Source: Streptococcus suis YS56 (GTDB lineage: Bacteria; Bacillota; Bacilli; Lactobacillales; Streptococcaceae). Taken from it: DNA of 64,000 nucleotides. The notes under the pieces are model-generated. The model was not told the origin of the DNA, searched no databases, and saw only the letters and a program-made list of their open reading frames with translations. Numbering within the stretch: the stretch's first letter is position 1; each line of letters opens with the position of its first letter. The position numbers and the translations under genes were made by a program. The stretch covers positions 1-64,000 of the forward strand of contig NZ_ALMY01000013.1 in the NCBI RefSeq assembly GCF_000440115.1, written 5' to 3'. Below, piece by piece: positions 37,550 to 46,378 of this stretch.

Positions 37550-38423
37550 AGAAGTATTGGTACAAGTTTCAGATGTGAGAAAGACCTATTCCAAGAAGAA
37601 TTGGTTAGGTCAAGAACAGAGCGTCGATGCTTTAAATGGGGTTGATTTGTCCATTTATAAAGGTGAGACACTCGGTCTGGTTGGTGAATCTGGCAGTGGT
37701 AAATCGACACTGTCTAAAATTGTTTTGGGACTGGAAAAAGCAAGTCAGGGACAGGTAGACTTTCCTGGTTTGACAGCTGAGGAACTAAACAGTCAAGCGC
37801 TTCAGGTGATCTATCAGGATCCGTACTCCTCCCTCAATCCCTATCTATCAGCTTTAGAACTTGTCAAAGAACCGCTTTATTTGCTACCGAAGAAGGAGGC
37901 AGAAGAGAGGGCTTTAGCAATGCTGGAAAGGGTAGGTATACAGGGGGATGCTGTACATAAACGTCCAAAATCTTTTAGTGGAGGTCAACGTCAGCGTATT
38001 GGAATCGCTCGGGCAGTTGTATCCCATCCGCAATTTATCGTGTGTGATGAACCGACTTCTGCTCTGGATGTTTCGATTCAGGCAACCATATTGGATTTGC
38101 TCAACCAGCTTCAAGAGGATTTAGGCTTAACCTATCTTTTCATTTCTCATGACCTAAATTTGGTGCGGCATTTTGCTGATAGGATTGCAGTCATGTACAA
38201 GGGGAGTTTGGTTGAAATTGGACCTGCGCAGGATATTTTTCAAAATCCCCAGCATCCATACACCCGCTATCTGCTACAATCCAACTTGAGTTTAGATCCT
38301 CATCAGGCAAGAGAACAATTGCAAGAGTTGTCACAAACAGGGCTCCTAAAGGATTTCGTGACGGTGGGGGAATGGACCCAAGTGGACAAGGAGCATTTTG
38401 TATTAAAGGCCACTGATAAATAA
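37542..38423 (+). CDS. ABC transporter ATP-binding protein (OppF family)
   Basis: A 293-residue partner ATPase. Walker A is GESGSGKST near 46-54, the Q-loop VIYQDPYSSLNP, the signature SFSGGQRQRIG near 147-157, and Walker B FIVCDEPTSALD. It is last in the operon. GGAGGAGAAA overlaps the OppD end. A GGCC...GGCC hairpin with TGATAA/TTATC arms follows (38409-38434). Confidence 0.94.
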   Translation: MAKEVLVQVSDVRKTYSKKNWLGQEQSVDALNGVDLSIYKGETLGLVGESGSGKSTLSKIVLGLEKASQGQVDFPGLTAEELNSQALQVIYQDPYSSLNPYLSALELVKEPLYLLPKKEAEERALAMLERVGIQGDAVHKRPKSFSGGQRQRIGIARAVVSHPQFIVCDEPTSALDVSIQATILDLLNQLQEDLGLTYLFISHDLNLVRHFADRIAVMYKGSLVEIGPAQDIFQNPQHPYTRYLLQSNLSLDPHQAREQLQELSQTGLLKDFVTVGEWTQVDKEHFVLKATDK

Positions 38424-38451
38424 TTTTTATCGGCCCATAAAACTTCTATAT

Positions 38452-38480
38452 TAGACAGGCTTGGCTGGTCGTGTTACAAT
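38452..38480 (+). promoter_or_regulatory. promoter of the C26 hydrolase gene
   Basis: TAGACA and TACAAT lie 17 bases apart; the ATG begins about 30 bases downstream after AAAGGAG. Confidence 0.55.
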
Positions 38481-38508
38481 GTAAAAAAATCACAGAAAGG
38501 AGTTTCTT

Positions 38509-39198
38509 ATGGGAAAAGTCATTATTGGAATTTCAGGAAATGAACAAGAATTTCCAACAAAATCTGGTCGAGTATACGTGACTGTTGCGCGTGAATTGGC
38601 AGACAGTGTTCGTCAGGCAGGTGGTGTCCCAATGGTCATCCCGATGGGAACTCCTGACTTAGCCAAGGATTATATCGATATGATTGATAAGTTGATCTTG
38701 TCAGGTGGTCAGCATGTGGATCCAAGTTTGTATGGCCAAAAACGTTTGATAGATAGTGATGACTACCTCTTGGAACGTGATGAATTTGAACTGGCTTTGA
38801 TTGAGGAAGCTCTTCGTCAGGGAAAACCAATTTTTGCAGTCTGCCGAGGGATGCAGTTGCTGAATGTTGCTCTAGGCGGAAGCTTGGAGCAAGAGGTGGC
38901 TCATCATTGGCAAGATGGTATTGCGGGGACATCCCATCGTTTACAAGTGAAACCTAAAAGCCGAATCGGTCAACTGTTTGCCCAGGGGAGCCCTATTAAT
39001 TCCTTCCATCAGCAACGAATCAAAGAATTGGCTCCAGGACTGGTGGCGACAGGTTTGGATCCTAGGGATGGTACGATAGAAGCTTATGAAAGTAGGGGGA
39101 ACCAAGCTTTGTTTGGTATCCAATGGCATCCAGAATTTTTGTACAATGACTGCAAACAACATAGAAACTTATTTCAGTATCTGGTCGATGTGTTTTAA
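38509..39198 (+). CDS. gamma-glutamyl-gamma-aminobutyrate hydrolase family (peptidase C26)
   Basis: A 229-residue class-I glutamine-amidotransferase-like hydrolase. The nucleophile Cys lies in FAVCRGMQLLNVALGG near 107 and the catalytic His/Glu in IQWHPEF near 205. LILSGGQHVDP is the family's N-terminal motif. Such enzymes cleave gamma-glutamyl bonds (for example gamma-Glu-GABA or folate polyglutamates). The substrate is unknown. A terminator follows. Confidence 0.9.
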   Translation: MGKVIIGISGNEQEFPTKSGRVYVTVARELADSVRQAGGVPMVIPMGTPDLAKDYIDMIDKLILSGGQHVDPSLYGQKRLIDSDDYLLERDEFELALIEEALRQGKPIFAVCRGMQLLNVALGGSLEQEVAHHWQDGIAGTSHRLQVKPKSRIGQLFAQGSPINSFHQQRIKELAPGLVATGLDPRDGTIEAYESRGNQALFGIQWHPEFLYNDCKQHRNLFQYLVDVF

Positions 39199-39222
39199 AG
39201 AGGGACTTCCCTCTTTTTATTT
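39199..39222 (+). terminator. terminator after the C26 hydrolase
   Basis: AAGAGGGA and TCCCTCTT flank CT and lead into a T-run. Confidence 0.75.
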
Positions 39223-39249
39223 TCAATTCTTATAATTGCAAGGGTATTT

Positions 39250-39270
39250 GTTATAACGAAAAGTTATAAC
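39250..39270. promoter_or_regulatory. dyad upstream of metQ
   Basis: GTTATAAC is repeated around GAAAA, giving a 21-base symmetrical site. It is about 80 bases before metQ and could be an operator. It is only loosely like the MET-box. Extended -10 TGTGTTAAGAT follows near 39309-39319. Confidence 0.4.
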
Positions 39271-39350
39271 TTTCTATAAAAAAAGTCAATTAGTCAGAAA
39301 GAACATTCTGTGTTAAGATAGATACAGTTCTAATTTAAGGAGATCATTTT

Positions 39351-40208
39351 ATGAAATTAAAAAAATTGTTTAGTTTGGCAACAGCTGCTTTATCAGTAGG
39401 TGTACTTGCTGCATGTGGTAGCTCGTCTTCTAGCTCTTCATCCGATTCTTCAGCAACAACTGTTCGTGTGGGTGTGATGAGTTTGAGCGATTCTGAGCAA
39501 GCTCGTTGGGATAAAGTTCAAAAAATTCTTGGTGATGAAGTGAAATTGGAGTTCACTCAATTTACAGATTACTCACAACCAAACAAGGCAGTTGCTGAAA
39601 ATGAAGTAGACATCAACGCATTCCAGCACTACAACTTCTTGAACAACTGGAATCAAGAAAATGGTGAAGACTTGGTTGCTATTGCGGATACTTATATCGC
39701 ACCAATCCGTCTTTACTCAGGTACAGCTGATGGAAAAAACAAGTACACTAAAGTGGAAGAAATTCCAGATGGTGCAGAAATTGCGGTTCCAAACGACCCA
39801 ACAAACGAAAGTCGTGCTCTTTACCTTCTTCAAGCAGCTGGTTTGATCAAGGTTGGTGTATCCGGTACAGAATTGGCAACAATTGCTGACATTACTGAAA
39901 ACAAGAAAAACTTGAAGATCACTGAGTTGGATGCAAGCCAAACAGCAAGCTCACTTAGCTCAGTTGATGCAGCGGTTGTAAACAACACATTTGTGTTGGA
40001 AGCTGGTTTGGATTACAAGAACGCTCTTTATAAAGAGCAAAAAGATGAAAATTCAAAACAGTGGTACAACTTGATTGCAGCTCGTAGCGATTGGGAAAAA
40101 TCAGAGCAAGCAGCAGCGATTAAGAAAATTATCGAAGCCTACCACACGGATGAAGTGAAAAAAGTTATTGAAGAGACTTCAGACGGTATGGATGAGCCAG
40201 TTTGGTAA
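39351..40208 (+). CDS. metQ: methionine ABC transporter substrate-binding lipoprotein
   Basis: MetQ binds D/L-methionine outside the membrane. The 285-residue NlpA-family lipoprotein has signal peptide MKLKKLFSLATAALSVGVLAAC with lipobox LAAC, a Ser-rich linker, then VRVGVMSLSDSEQARWDKVQ and the NEVDINAFQHYNFLNNW ligand-site segment. It leads the operon metQ, M20 peptidase, metN, metP. Confidence 0.94.
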   Translation: MKLKKLFSLATAALSVGVLAACGSSSSSSSSDSSATTVRVGVMSLSDSEQARWDKVQKILGDEVKLEFTQFTDYSQPNKAVAENEVDINAFQHYNFLNNWNQENGEDLVAIADTYIAPIRLYSGTADGKNKYTKVEEIPDGAEIAVPNDPTNESRALYLLQAAGLIKVGVSGTELATIADITENKKNLKITELDASQTASSLSSVDAAVVNNTFVLEAGLDYKNALYKEQKDENSKQWYNLIAARSDWEKSEQAAAIKKIIEAYHTDEVKKVIEETSDGMDEPVW

Positions 40209-40219
40209 AATGTAAATAG

Positions 40220-40262
40220 GTTGAGGACTGGACAGAATTGTTCAGCCCTCTATCTGTTTTTA
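40220..40262 (+). terminator. hairpin after metQ
   Basis: GAGGACTGG and CAGCCCTC form a bulged stem followed by T-rich sequence. It probably lowers read-through, leaving more of the binding protein than of the transporter. Confidence 0.4.
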
Positions 40263-40363
40263 TAGAGATAAGAAAAAATCTCTTAACCAAAGTCAGAAAT
40301 GCGGGAAATATTTGATTTTGGTTAGTAGATTTGATTGATTTTCATTGAGTATGAGGAGAAAGT

Positions 40364-41731
40364 ATGGCAGATAGTAAAGTTCAAGCATTTGAAAATGATG
40401 CGATTATTCAAACCTATTTTGAAAAGTTGAAGGTCTTGATTTCAAAGAAATCCATTTTTGCTCAGCAGTTTGGTTTGTTGGATGTGGCGACTTATTTGAA
40501 AGATATGTTTGAAGAAGCTGGTGCAGAGGTTGTTTTGGATGATAGTTATGCAGCACCCTTTGTCATGGCTAAGTTTACAGCGACAGTCCCAAATGCCAAA
40601 ACATTGATTTTCTATAACCACTACGATACAGTACCTGCAGATGCCGATCAGGTCTGGGAGAAGGGCAACCCCTTTGAATTGACTATTTCCGATGGCTATA
40701 TCTATGGTCGCGGGGTAGATGATGATAAGGGGCATATTACAGCTCGTCTGTCAGCCTTGAAAAAATATCTGACTAGACAAAACGGTCATCTACCAGTTAA
40801 TGTAATCTTTATTATGGAAGGGGCTGAGGAGTCAGCTTCTGTTGACTTGGATAAGTACCTTGCCAAATACAAGGAAGACTTGATTGGAGCTGACTTGCTT
40901 GTTTGGGAACAAGGGCATCGCAATAGCCTGCATCAGCTAGAAATTGCTGGGGGAAACAAGGGAATTGTGACCTTTGATCTTCAGGTCAAATCAGCTGACT
41001 TGGATATTCATTCTTCCTATGGTGGTATCATTGATTCGGCAAGCTGGTATTTATTATCGGCACTTCAATCCATGCGGGCTGCAGATGGACGCATCTTGGT
41101 TGATGGTATTTACGAGCAAGTGCAAGAGCCAAATGAACGTGAATTAGCCTTAGTTGAGGAATTTGCACTGGCTACCAGTCAGTCTGTGACGGATATTTAT
41201 GGATTAACTCTTCCAACCTTGGTAGAAGATCGTCGTGAGTTCCTGAAACGTTTGTATTTTGAACCGTCAATTACTATTGAAGGCTTGTCAACTGGCTATC
41301 TTGGTCAAGGTGTTAAGACCATTATTCCAGCTCAGGCTTCTGCAAAAATGGAAGTTCGTCTGGTGCCTGGTTTGGAGCCACACGATGTTTTGGACAAGAT
41401 TCGCCAGCATTTGGACAAGCACGGATTTGACAAAGTTGAGGTTATCTTTACTTTGGGGGAAATGAGCTACCGAAGTGATATGTCCCATCCTGCCATTGTC
41501 AATGTGATTGAATTGGCTAAAAAATTGACGCCAGAAGGAGTGGCTGTCTTGCCGACTTCACCTGGAACGGGGCCAATGCACACCGTCTTTCATGCTCTAG
41601 GTGTGCCGATTGCAGGATTTGGTCTAGGAAATGCCAACAGTCGTGACCATGCCGGTGATGAAAATGTCAGCATCGCTGACTACTATAGCCATGTTGAATT
41701 AGTAGAGGAGTTAATTGCAAGTTATGAGTAA
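40364..41731 (+). CDS. M20-family dipeptidase-like metallopeptidase
   Basis: A 455-residue cytosolic M20 zinc peptidase. It has the metal and catalytic motifs [11 protein letters not shown] (near 84-94), [11 protein letters not shown] (near 121-131) and MEGAEES (near 152-158), then LDIHSSYGG and SRDHAGDEN near the C-terminus. It likely cleaves dipeptides. Its position between metQ and metN suggests liberation of methionine from imported peptides. The metN start lies within its last codons. Confidence 0.9.
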   Translation: MADSKVQAFENDAIIQTYFEKLKVLISKKSIFAQQFGLLDVATYLKDMFEEAGAEVVLDDSYAAPFVMAKFTATVPNAKTLIFYNHYDTVPADADQVWEKGNPFELTISDGYIYGRGVDDDKGHITARLSALKKYLTRQNGHLPVNVIFIMEGAEESASVDLDKYLAKYKEDLIGADLLVWEQGHRNSLHQLEIAGGNKGIVTFDLQVKSADLDIHSSYGGIIDSASWYLLSALQSMRAADGRILVDGIYEQVQEPNERELALVEEFALATSQSVTDIYGLTLPTLVEDRREFLKRLYFEPSITIEGLSTGYLGQGVKTIIPAQASAKMEVRLVPGLEPHDVLDKIRQHLDKHGFDKVEVIFTLGEMSYRSDMSHPAIVNVIELAKKLTPEGVAVLPTSPGTGPMHTVFHALGVPIAGFGLGNANSRDHAGDENVSIADYYSHVELVEELIASYE

Positions 41732-42788
41732 GGAAATGATTAAGCTAGATAATATTGATGTAACCTTCCAGCAGAAAAAACGGACCATCGAAGCGGTAAA
41801 GGATGTGACCATCCATATCAATCAAGGGGATATTTACGGTATCGTAGGTTATTCTGGTGCTGGGAAATCTACCCTTGTCCGTGTCATCAATCTGTTGCAG
41901 GTTCCTACAGCAGGTAAGATTACCATTGATGAGGATGTGATTTATGAGGGGGATCGGGTCACGCTTACCCCTGCTCAACTGCGAAGCAAACGTCGCGAGA
42001 TTGGGATGATTTTCCAGCATTTCAACCTGATGGCGCAGATGACGGCAGAAGAAAACGTAGCCTTTGCCCTCAAGCATTCTGGCTTGAGTAAACAGGAGAA
42101 GAAAGAAAAGGTTGCAAAGTTGTTGGACTTGGTAGGACTTTCTGACCGTGCTGAAAACTATCCAGCTCAGTTGTCTGGTGGTCAAAAGCAACGTGTTGCC
42201 ATTGCCCGTGCCTTGGCCAATGACCCCAAAATCTTGATTTCTGATGAGTCTACTTCTGCCTTGGATCCGAAAACGACTAAACAGATTTTGGCACTCTTGC
42301 AGGAATTGAATGAAAAATTGGGCTTGACCATTGTCATGATTACCCACGAGATGCAGATTGTAAAAGACATTTGTAACCGTGTGGCTGTTATGCAGGATGG
42401 TCGCTTGATTGAAGAGGGTTCAGTGTTAGAAATCTTCTCTCATCCAAAAGAAGAATTGACCCAGGATTTCATCAAAACAGCAACAGGAATTGATGAAGCC
42501 TTGGTGAAAATTTACCAGCAGGATATTGTTCAGAATTTGCCTGAGAACAGTATTTTGGTGCAACTCAAGTATGCTGGTTCCAACACGGATACGGCCATTG
42601 TTAATGATTTGTACAAATTCTATCAAGTATCTGCCAATATTTTGTATGGCAATATTGAGATTTTGGACCATACGCCAGTCGGTGAGATGGTAGTTATTCT
42701 CTCTGGCGAGCCTGGTCAGTTGCACAGTGCGATTGCGGCAGTGACGGAGGCGCGTGTGGAAGTGACGATTTTGAAAGGAGCAAACTAG
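41724..42788 (+). CDS. metN: methionine ABC transporter ATP-binding protein
   Basis: A 354-residue ATPase. Walker [10 protein letters not shown] lies near 39-47, the signature [16 protein letters not shown] near 151-166, Walker [13 protein letters not shown], and the C-terminal NIL/ACT domain near 270-350 ([12 protein letters not shown]), which senses methionine in related transporters. MSKEMIKL at 41724 is chosen over TTG at 41715. It overlaps the M20 gene by 8 bases and abuts metP. Confidence 0.94.
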   Translation: MSKEMIKLDNIDVTFQQKKRTIEAVKDVTIHINQGDIYGIVGYSGAGKSTLVRVINLLQVPTAGKITIDEDVIYEGDRVTLTPAQLRSKRREIGMIFQHFNLMAQMTAEENVAFALKHSGLSKQEKKEKVAKLLDLVGLSDRAENYPAQLSGGQKQRVAIARALANDPKILISDESTSALDPKTTKQILALLQELNEKLGLTIVMITHEMQIVKDICNRVAVMQDGRLIEEGSVLEIFSHPKEELTQDFIKTATGIDEALVKIYQQDIVQNLPENSILVQLKYAGSNTDTAIVNDLYKFYQVSANILYGNIEILDHTPVGEMVVILSGEPGQLHSAIAAVTEARVEVTILKGAN

Positions 42789-43481
42789 ATGTTAGAATGG
42801 ATTCAAACGAATTTTCCAGATATTTATAAATTGGGCTGGGATGGTCAGACAGGTTGGTTAACACATTTTAATTTGACCCTCTATATGACCTTTGTTTCCT
42901 TTGCTTTTGGTGGCTTTATGGGCTTGGTATCTGGTTTGTTCTTGGTATTGACTGGTCCTCGGGGTGTCATTGAAAATAAGACGGTTTATTGGATTTTGGA
43001 TAAGGTGGCTTCTATTTTCCGTGCCATTCCTTTCATTATTTTATTGGCGGCCATTGCTCCTTTGACAAAAATTATTGTTGGAAAAACGATTGGTACGGAG
43101 GCGGCTTTGGTTCCCCTTGCTCTTTCAGTCTTCCCCTTCTTTGCCCGTCAGGTTGAGGTGGTCTTGTCAGAATTGGACCGTGGTGTCATTGAGGCCGCTC
43201 AGGCTTCAGGAGCGACTTTCTGGGATATTGTCCTTGTCTATCTGCGTGAGGGTCTGCCTGACTTGATTCGGGTGACGACCTTTGCCCTGGTTTCCTTGGT
43301 CGGCTATACTGCCATGGCAGGAGCTATCGGAGCAGGTGGTTTGGGACAAGTTGCCCTTTCCTACGGTTACTTGCGTTACAATGATGATGTGACCTTCCTT
43401 GCAACTTTCTTGATCTTGGTCATCATCTTTGCCATTCAGTTTATTGGTGATTTCTTGACCAGAAAGATTAGTCATAGATAA
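42789..43481 (+). CDS. metP: methionine ABC transporter permease
   Basis: A 230-residue permease of the MetI family with about five membrane segments and the EAA loop (EAAQASGATFWDIVLVYLREGLPDL) near 132-156. AAAGGAG lies 6-12 bases before the ATG. It completes the import complex with MetN and MetQ. Confidence 0.93.
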   Translation: MLEWIQTNFPDIYKLGWDGQTGWLTHFNLTLYMTFVSFAFGGFMGLVSGLFLVLTGPRGVIENKTVYWILDKVASIFRAIPFIILLAAIAPLTKIIVGKTIGTEAALVPLALSVFPFFARQVEVVLSELDRGVIEAAQASGATFWDIVLVYLREGLPDLIRVTTFALVSLVGYTAMAGAIGAGGLGQVALSYGYLRYNDDVTFLATFLILVIIFAIQFIGDFLTRKISHR

Positions 43482-43519
43482 CAAGAGAAGAATAGCTATT
43501 CGAACTCACGAGATAATAT

Positions 43520-43548
43520 TTGACATTCTTTTAGTGATTCTTTATAAT
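43520..43548 (+). promoter_or_regulatory. near-consensus promoter
   Basis: TTGACA (43520-43525) and TATAAT (43543-43548) with a 17-base spacer, a perfect match to the sigma-A consensus. Confidence 0.85.
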
Positions 43549-43554
43549 GAAAGC

Positions 43555-43648
43555 AACCAAATATTTACTGCCACCGGGTAGTCATGCATCAGCATTTTAT
43601 GAACGTCGTTAGGTCTTAGAAGATGTTCATAGGGTGCTGATTTTTGTA
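43555..43648 (+). ncRNA. possible small RNA or structured leader
   Basis: From the predicted start to 43648 there is no open frame. A large stem pairs ATCAGCA (43588-43594) with TGCTGAT (43635-43641), and ATGAAC with GTTCAT inside. It is followed by TTTTT. A perfect promoter plus a terminator-like hairpin means either an approximately 95-nt sRNA or a leader for the B3/B4 gene, whose ATG is 20 bases later. It resembles no riboswitch I recognise. Confidence 0.45.
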
Positions 43649-43666
43649 TAAAAAAGGAGTAAGAAT

Positions 43667-44371
43667 ATGTCACAATTTGTTGTTGATTCATCTTTTTGGA
43701 ACTTGTTTCCAGATGCAAAAATTGGAGTTCTATTATTGAAAGATTATAAAACGCCATCAGAATCACCAGAAGATTTAGTGAAACTACTGGAAGAAAGTAA
43801 TGAAATTGCCCAGAAATTTCTTACAGAAGATACTTTTAGTGAAAATGAAGTTATCCAAACGTATCGTCAAGCTTATCAAAAATTCAAAACTAAAAAAGGT
43901 GCACGTTCTAGTATTGAAGCACTTTTGAAGCGTTCTGCTAGTGACCGTCCAGTCACAACAATTTCTCCATTAGTGGACATTTATAATGCGGCGAGTTTAC
44001 GTTTCGGTCTTCCATGTGGTGCTGAAGATTTAGATACATTTGTAGGTAATCTCCAACTAACGGTCACTGAGGGTGGGGATGAATTCTATCTGATTGGAGA
44101 TGTGGTCAATCAACCAACCTTGCCAGGTGAAGTTTGCTATAAGGATGATAAAGGAGCCGTATGTCGCTGTTTCAACTGGCGTGATGGTGAGCGAACCATG
44201 ATTACGGATGAGACAAAGAATGCTTTCTTGGTCATGGAGTTGGTCAATTCTGATAGAGTAGAAGATTTGGAAAATGCCCTTGATTTTATCAGTCAACAAG
44301 CAGAGAAATTCTTGGGAGTTGTACCAGAAAAATATCTACTAGATTGCGATACGCCTGCAATAGCCTTGTAG
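43667..44371 (+). CDS. B3/B4-domain protein (PheT-editing-domain-like)
   Basis: A 234-residue soluble protein with the B3/B4 tRNA-binding/editing fold of the phenylalanyl-tRNA synthetase beta chain (COG3382 type). Visible segments include ARSSIEALLKRSA, ISPLVDIYNAASLRFGLPCGAEDLD near 103-127, and DGERTMITDETKNAF. Free-standing copies may clear mischarged tRNA, but substrate is not established. AAAAGGAG precedes the start by 7 bases. Confidence 0.85.
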   Translation: MSQFVVDSSFWNLFPDAKIGVLLLKDYKTPSESPEDLVKLLEESNEIAQKFLTEDTFSENEVIQTYRQAYQKFKTKKGARSSIEALLKRSASDRPVTTISPLVDIYNAASLRFGLPCGAEDLDTFVGNLQLTVTEGGDEFYLIGDVVNQPTLPGEVCYKDDKGAVCRCFNWRDGERTMITDETKNAFLVMELVNSDRVEDLENALDFISQQAEKFLGVVPEKYLLDCDTPAIAL

Positions 44372-44413
44372 GATTTGTCAGCGAGATTGTGTTCTGATAA
44401 ATAGTGGTCTTTC

Positions 44414-44442
44414 TAGACAAATGCTGATTTTTCTGCTACAAT
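44414..44442 (+). promoter_or_regulatory. glycine T-box promoter
   Basis: TAGACA (44414-44419) and TACAAT (44437-44442) with 17 bases between. Confidence 0.7.
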
Positions 44443-44448
44443 ACTAAG

Positions 44449-44652
44449 CATGAAAGAAGGTTGTTTCAAAAGCCTGTCTAGCGAGCTTGGGAGAGTGAAA
44501 GCCAAGCCAGTCTTGAAATAATTGGCGCTTTCCCAGTCGTGACCATGTCCGACTCAATCAAAATCATACAAATGAAGTAATAAATTAGGGTGGAACCGCG
44601 TTCTCAACGCCCCTATGTCTGTTGACAGGGGAAGAGAATGTGGTTCTTTTTC
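44449..44652 (+). promoter_or_regulatory. glycine T-box leader
   Basis: The T-box core GGGTGGAACCGCG lies at 44588-44600. A terminator stem pairs GAACCGCGTTCTC (44593-44605) with GAGAATGTGGTTC (44634-44646), followed by TTTTT. A GGC specifier candidate (44524-44526) fits tRNA-Gly. Uncharged tRNA-Gly should stabilise the antiterminator and turn on the downstream genes, the first of which is a zincin-like gene, not glyQ. Confidence 0.85.
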
Positions 44653-44679
44653 TGTTTTACCAGAGAGGAAAGAGAGGAT

Positions 44680-45441
44680 ATGAAGAATTTTTATCTAGTG
44701 GATAGCCAAGAATCGCTATTTAACTATCAGCAATTTGTCTCAAAATACGAGGCAAAATGGCATGACTATATCCATTTTCTAAGGAAGGAATATCAAGTTC
44801 GTGATTTGCCCCAAGCTCTTATCTGGGCAAATGAAGAAGCCGCAAGAAAATTACTTGGCCAAAGTCCCGTACCAGCCTACACTAATGATATCCGCATGGT
44901 CATGACACCAGACTTAGCAGTTTGGAAAAAGATTTACCAGCATCAACTAGATAGCTACGAGAACAGCCCAGACTTGCAGACATTGAGTGCTCACTACAAA
45001 GGTTTGTCGGAAAATCATCTGTTGCAAATTATCGGTCATGAGCTGGCGCATTGGTCAGACCTTTTTTTAGATGACTTTGCGGACTATGATGCAAACATCT
45101 GGTTTGAAGAGGGCATGGTCGAGTACATCAGCAGACAGTATTTTTTGACAGAAGAAGAGTTTGCTCAAGAGCGGTTCTGTAATCAGCTCTTGGTTGACCT
45201 TTTTCAAGAAAAACACGGCTGGCATTCCTTGGATGCTTTTGGGAAATCCACTTACGAAGGAGATTACGCGAGTATTTTTTACGAGTACTGGCGAAGTTTT
45301 CTCACCATTGACCAGTTAGTAGAGAAAGTAGGTTCGGTCCAAGCACTTTTTGAAACCTATCATAAATGGGCGCAGTCAGACCAAAGCATTTCGCTACTCA
45401 ACTGGTTTGTGCAGGAAGAATTATTAGAAAAAGAAATTTAA
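44680..45441 (+). CDS. zincin-like putative metallopeptidase in the glyQS operon
   Basis: A 253-residue protein without signal peptide. HELAHWSD near 123-130 is an HExxH zinc motif, and EEGMVEY about 20 residues on supplies a gluzincin-type third ligand. The family was not recognised. The frame opens at 44638 but the ATG at 44680 follows AGAGAGG. It is the first gene behind the glycine T-box and ends 19 bases before glyQ, so its expression should follow glycine shortage. It may be a peptidase that releases amino acids; this is inference. Confidence 0.75.
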   Translation: MKNFYLVDSQESLFNYQQFVSKYEAKWHDYIHFLRKEYQVRDLPQALIWANEEAARKLLGQSPVPAYTNDIRMVMTPDLAVWKKIYQHQLDSYENSPDLQTLSAHYKGLSENHLLQIIGHELAHWSDLFLDDFADYDANIWFEEGMVEYISRQYFLTEEEFAQERFCNQLLVDLFQEKHGWHSLDAFGKSTYEGDYASIFYEYWRSFLTIDQLVEKVGSVQALFETYHKWAQSDQSISLLNWFVQEELLEKEI

Positions 45442-45460
45442 AAAGAAACAGGAGTAACTT

Positions 45461-46378
45461 ATGTCAAAAAAATTGACTTTTCAAGAAATCATTTTAACCT
45501 TACAACAATTTTGGAATGAGCAGGGGTGCTTGCTCATGCAGGCTTATGATACGGAAAAGGGTGCGGGTACCATGAGCCCCTACACTTTCTTGCGTGCGAT
45601 CGGTCCTGAGCCTTGGAATGCGGCTTATGTTGAGCCATCTCGCCGTCCTGCGGACGGTCGTTACGGGGAAAACCCAAACCGTCTCTATCAGCACCACCAA
45701 TTCCAAGTGGTTATGAAGCCGTCGCCTTCTAACATCCAAGAACTCTACTTGGAATCTTTGGAGCGTTTGGGCATCAATCCTTTGGAGCACGACATTCGTT
45801 TCGTTGAGGACAACTGGGAAAATCCGTCAACAGGTTCAGCAGGTCTGGGCTGGGAAGTCTGGTTGGACGGTATGGAAATCACGCAGTTTACCTACTTCCA
45901 ACAGGTTGGTGGCTTGGCGACAGGTCCAGTCACAGCCGAAGTAACCTATGGTTTGGAGCGTTTGGCTTCTTACATCCAAGAAGTTGACTCCGTTTATGAC
46001 ATCGAATGGGCAGACGGCGTTAAATATGGTGAAATCTTTATCCAGCCGGAGTACGAGCATTCAAAATACTCCTTTGAAGTATCAGACCAGGATATGCTCC
46101 TTGAAAACTTTACCAAGTTTGAAAAAGAAGCAGAGCGGGCTTTGGAAGAGGGCTTGGTTCACCCAGCCTTTGACTATGTGCTCAAATGCTCTCACACCTT
46201 TAACCTGCTCGACGCCCGTGGAGCTGTGTCTGTAACTGAGCGTGCAGGCTACATTGCCCGTATCCGTAACCTTGCTCGTGTCGTTGCCAAGACCTTTGTG
46301 GCAGAGCGGAAGAAACTAGGCTTCCCACTCTTAGATGAAGCAACGCGAGCAGAACTGTTGAAGGAGGATGCAGAATAA
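45461..46378 (+). CDS. glyQ: glycyl-tRNA synthetase alpha subunit
   Basis: GlyQ is the catalytic alpha chain of the bacterial alpha2-beta2 GlyRS. The 305-residue length is typical. It begins [19 protein letters not shown], has the [25 protein letters not shown] motif near 38-62 and [27 protein letters not shown] near 145-170. It overlaps the glyS start by 1 base. Confidence 0.97.
   Translation: MSKKLTFQEIILTLQQFWNEQGCLLMQAYDTEKGAGTMSPYTFLRAIGPEPWNAAYVEPSRRPADGRYGENPNRLYQHHQFQVVMKPSPSNIQELYLESLERLGINPLEHDIRFVEDNWENPSTGSAGLGWEVWLDGMEITQFTYFQQVGGLATGPVTAEVTYGLERLASYIQEVDSVYDIEWADGVKYGEIFIQPEYEHSKYSFEVSDQDMLLENFTKFEKEAERALEEGLVHPAFDYVLKCSHTFNLLDARGAVSVTERAGYIARIRNLARVVAKTFVAERKKLGFPLLDEATRAELLKEDAE

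Noticed and set aside
39250-39270. MET-box upstream of metQ
   Set aside because: The dyad is symmetrical but differs from the MET-box in its central half-sites, so it is listed only as an unassigned dyad.
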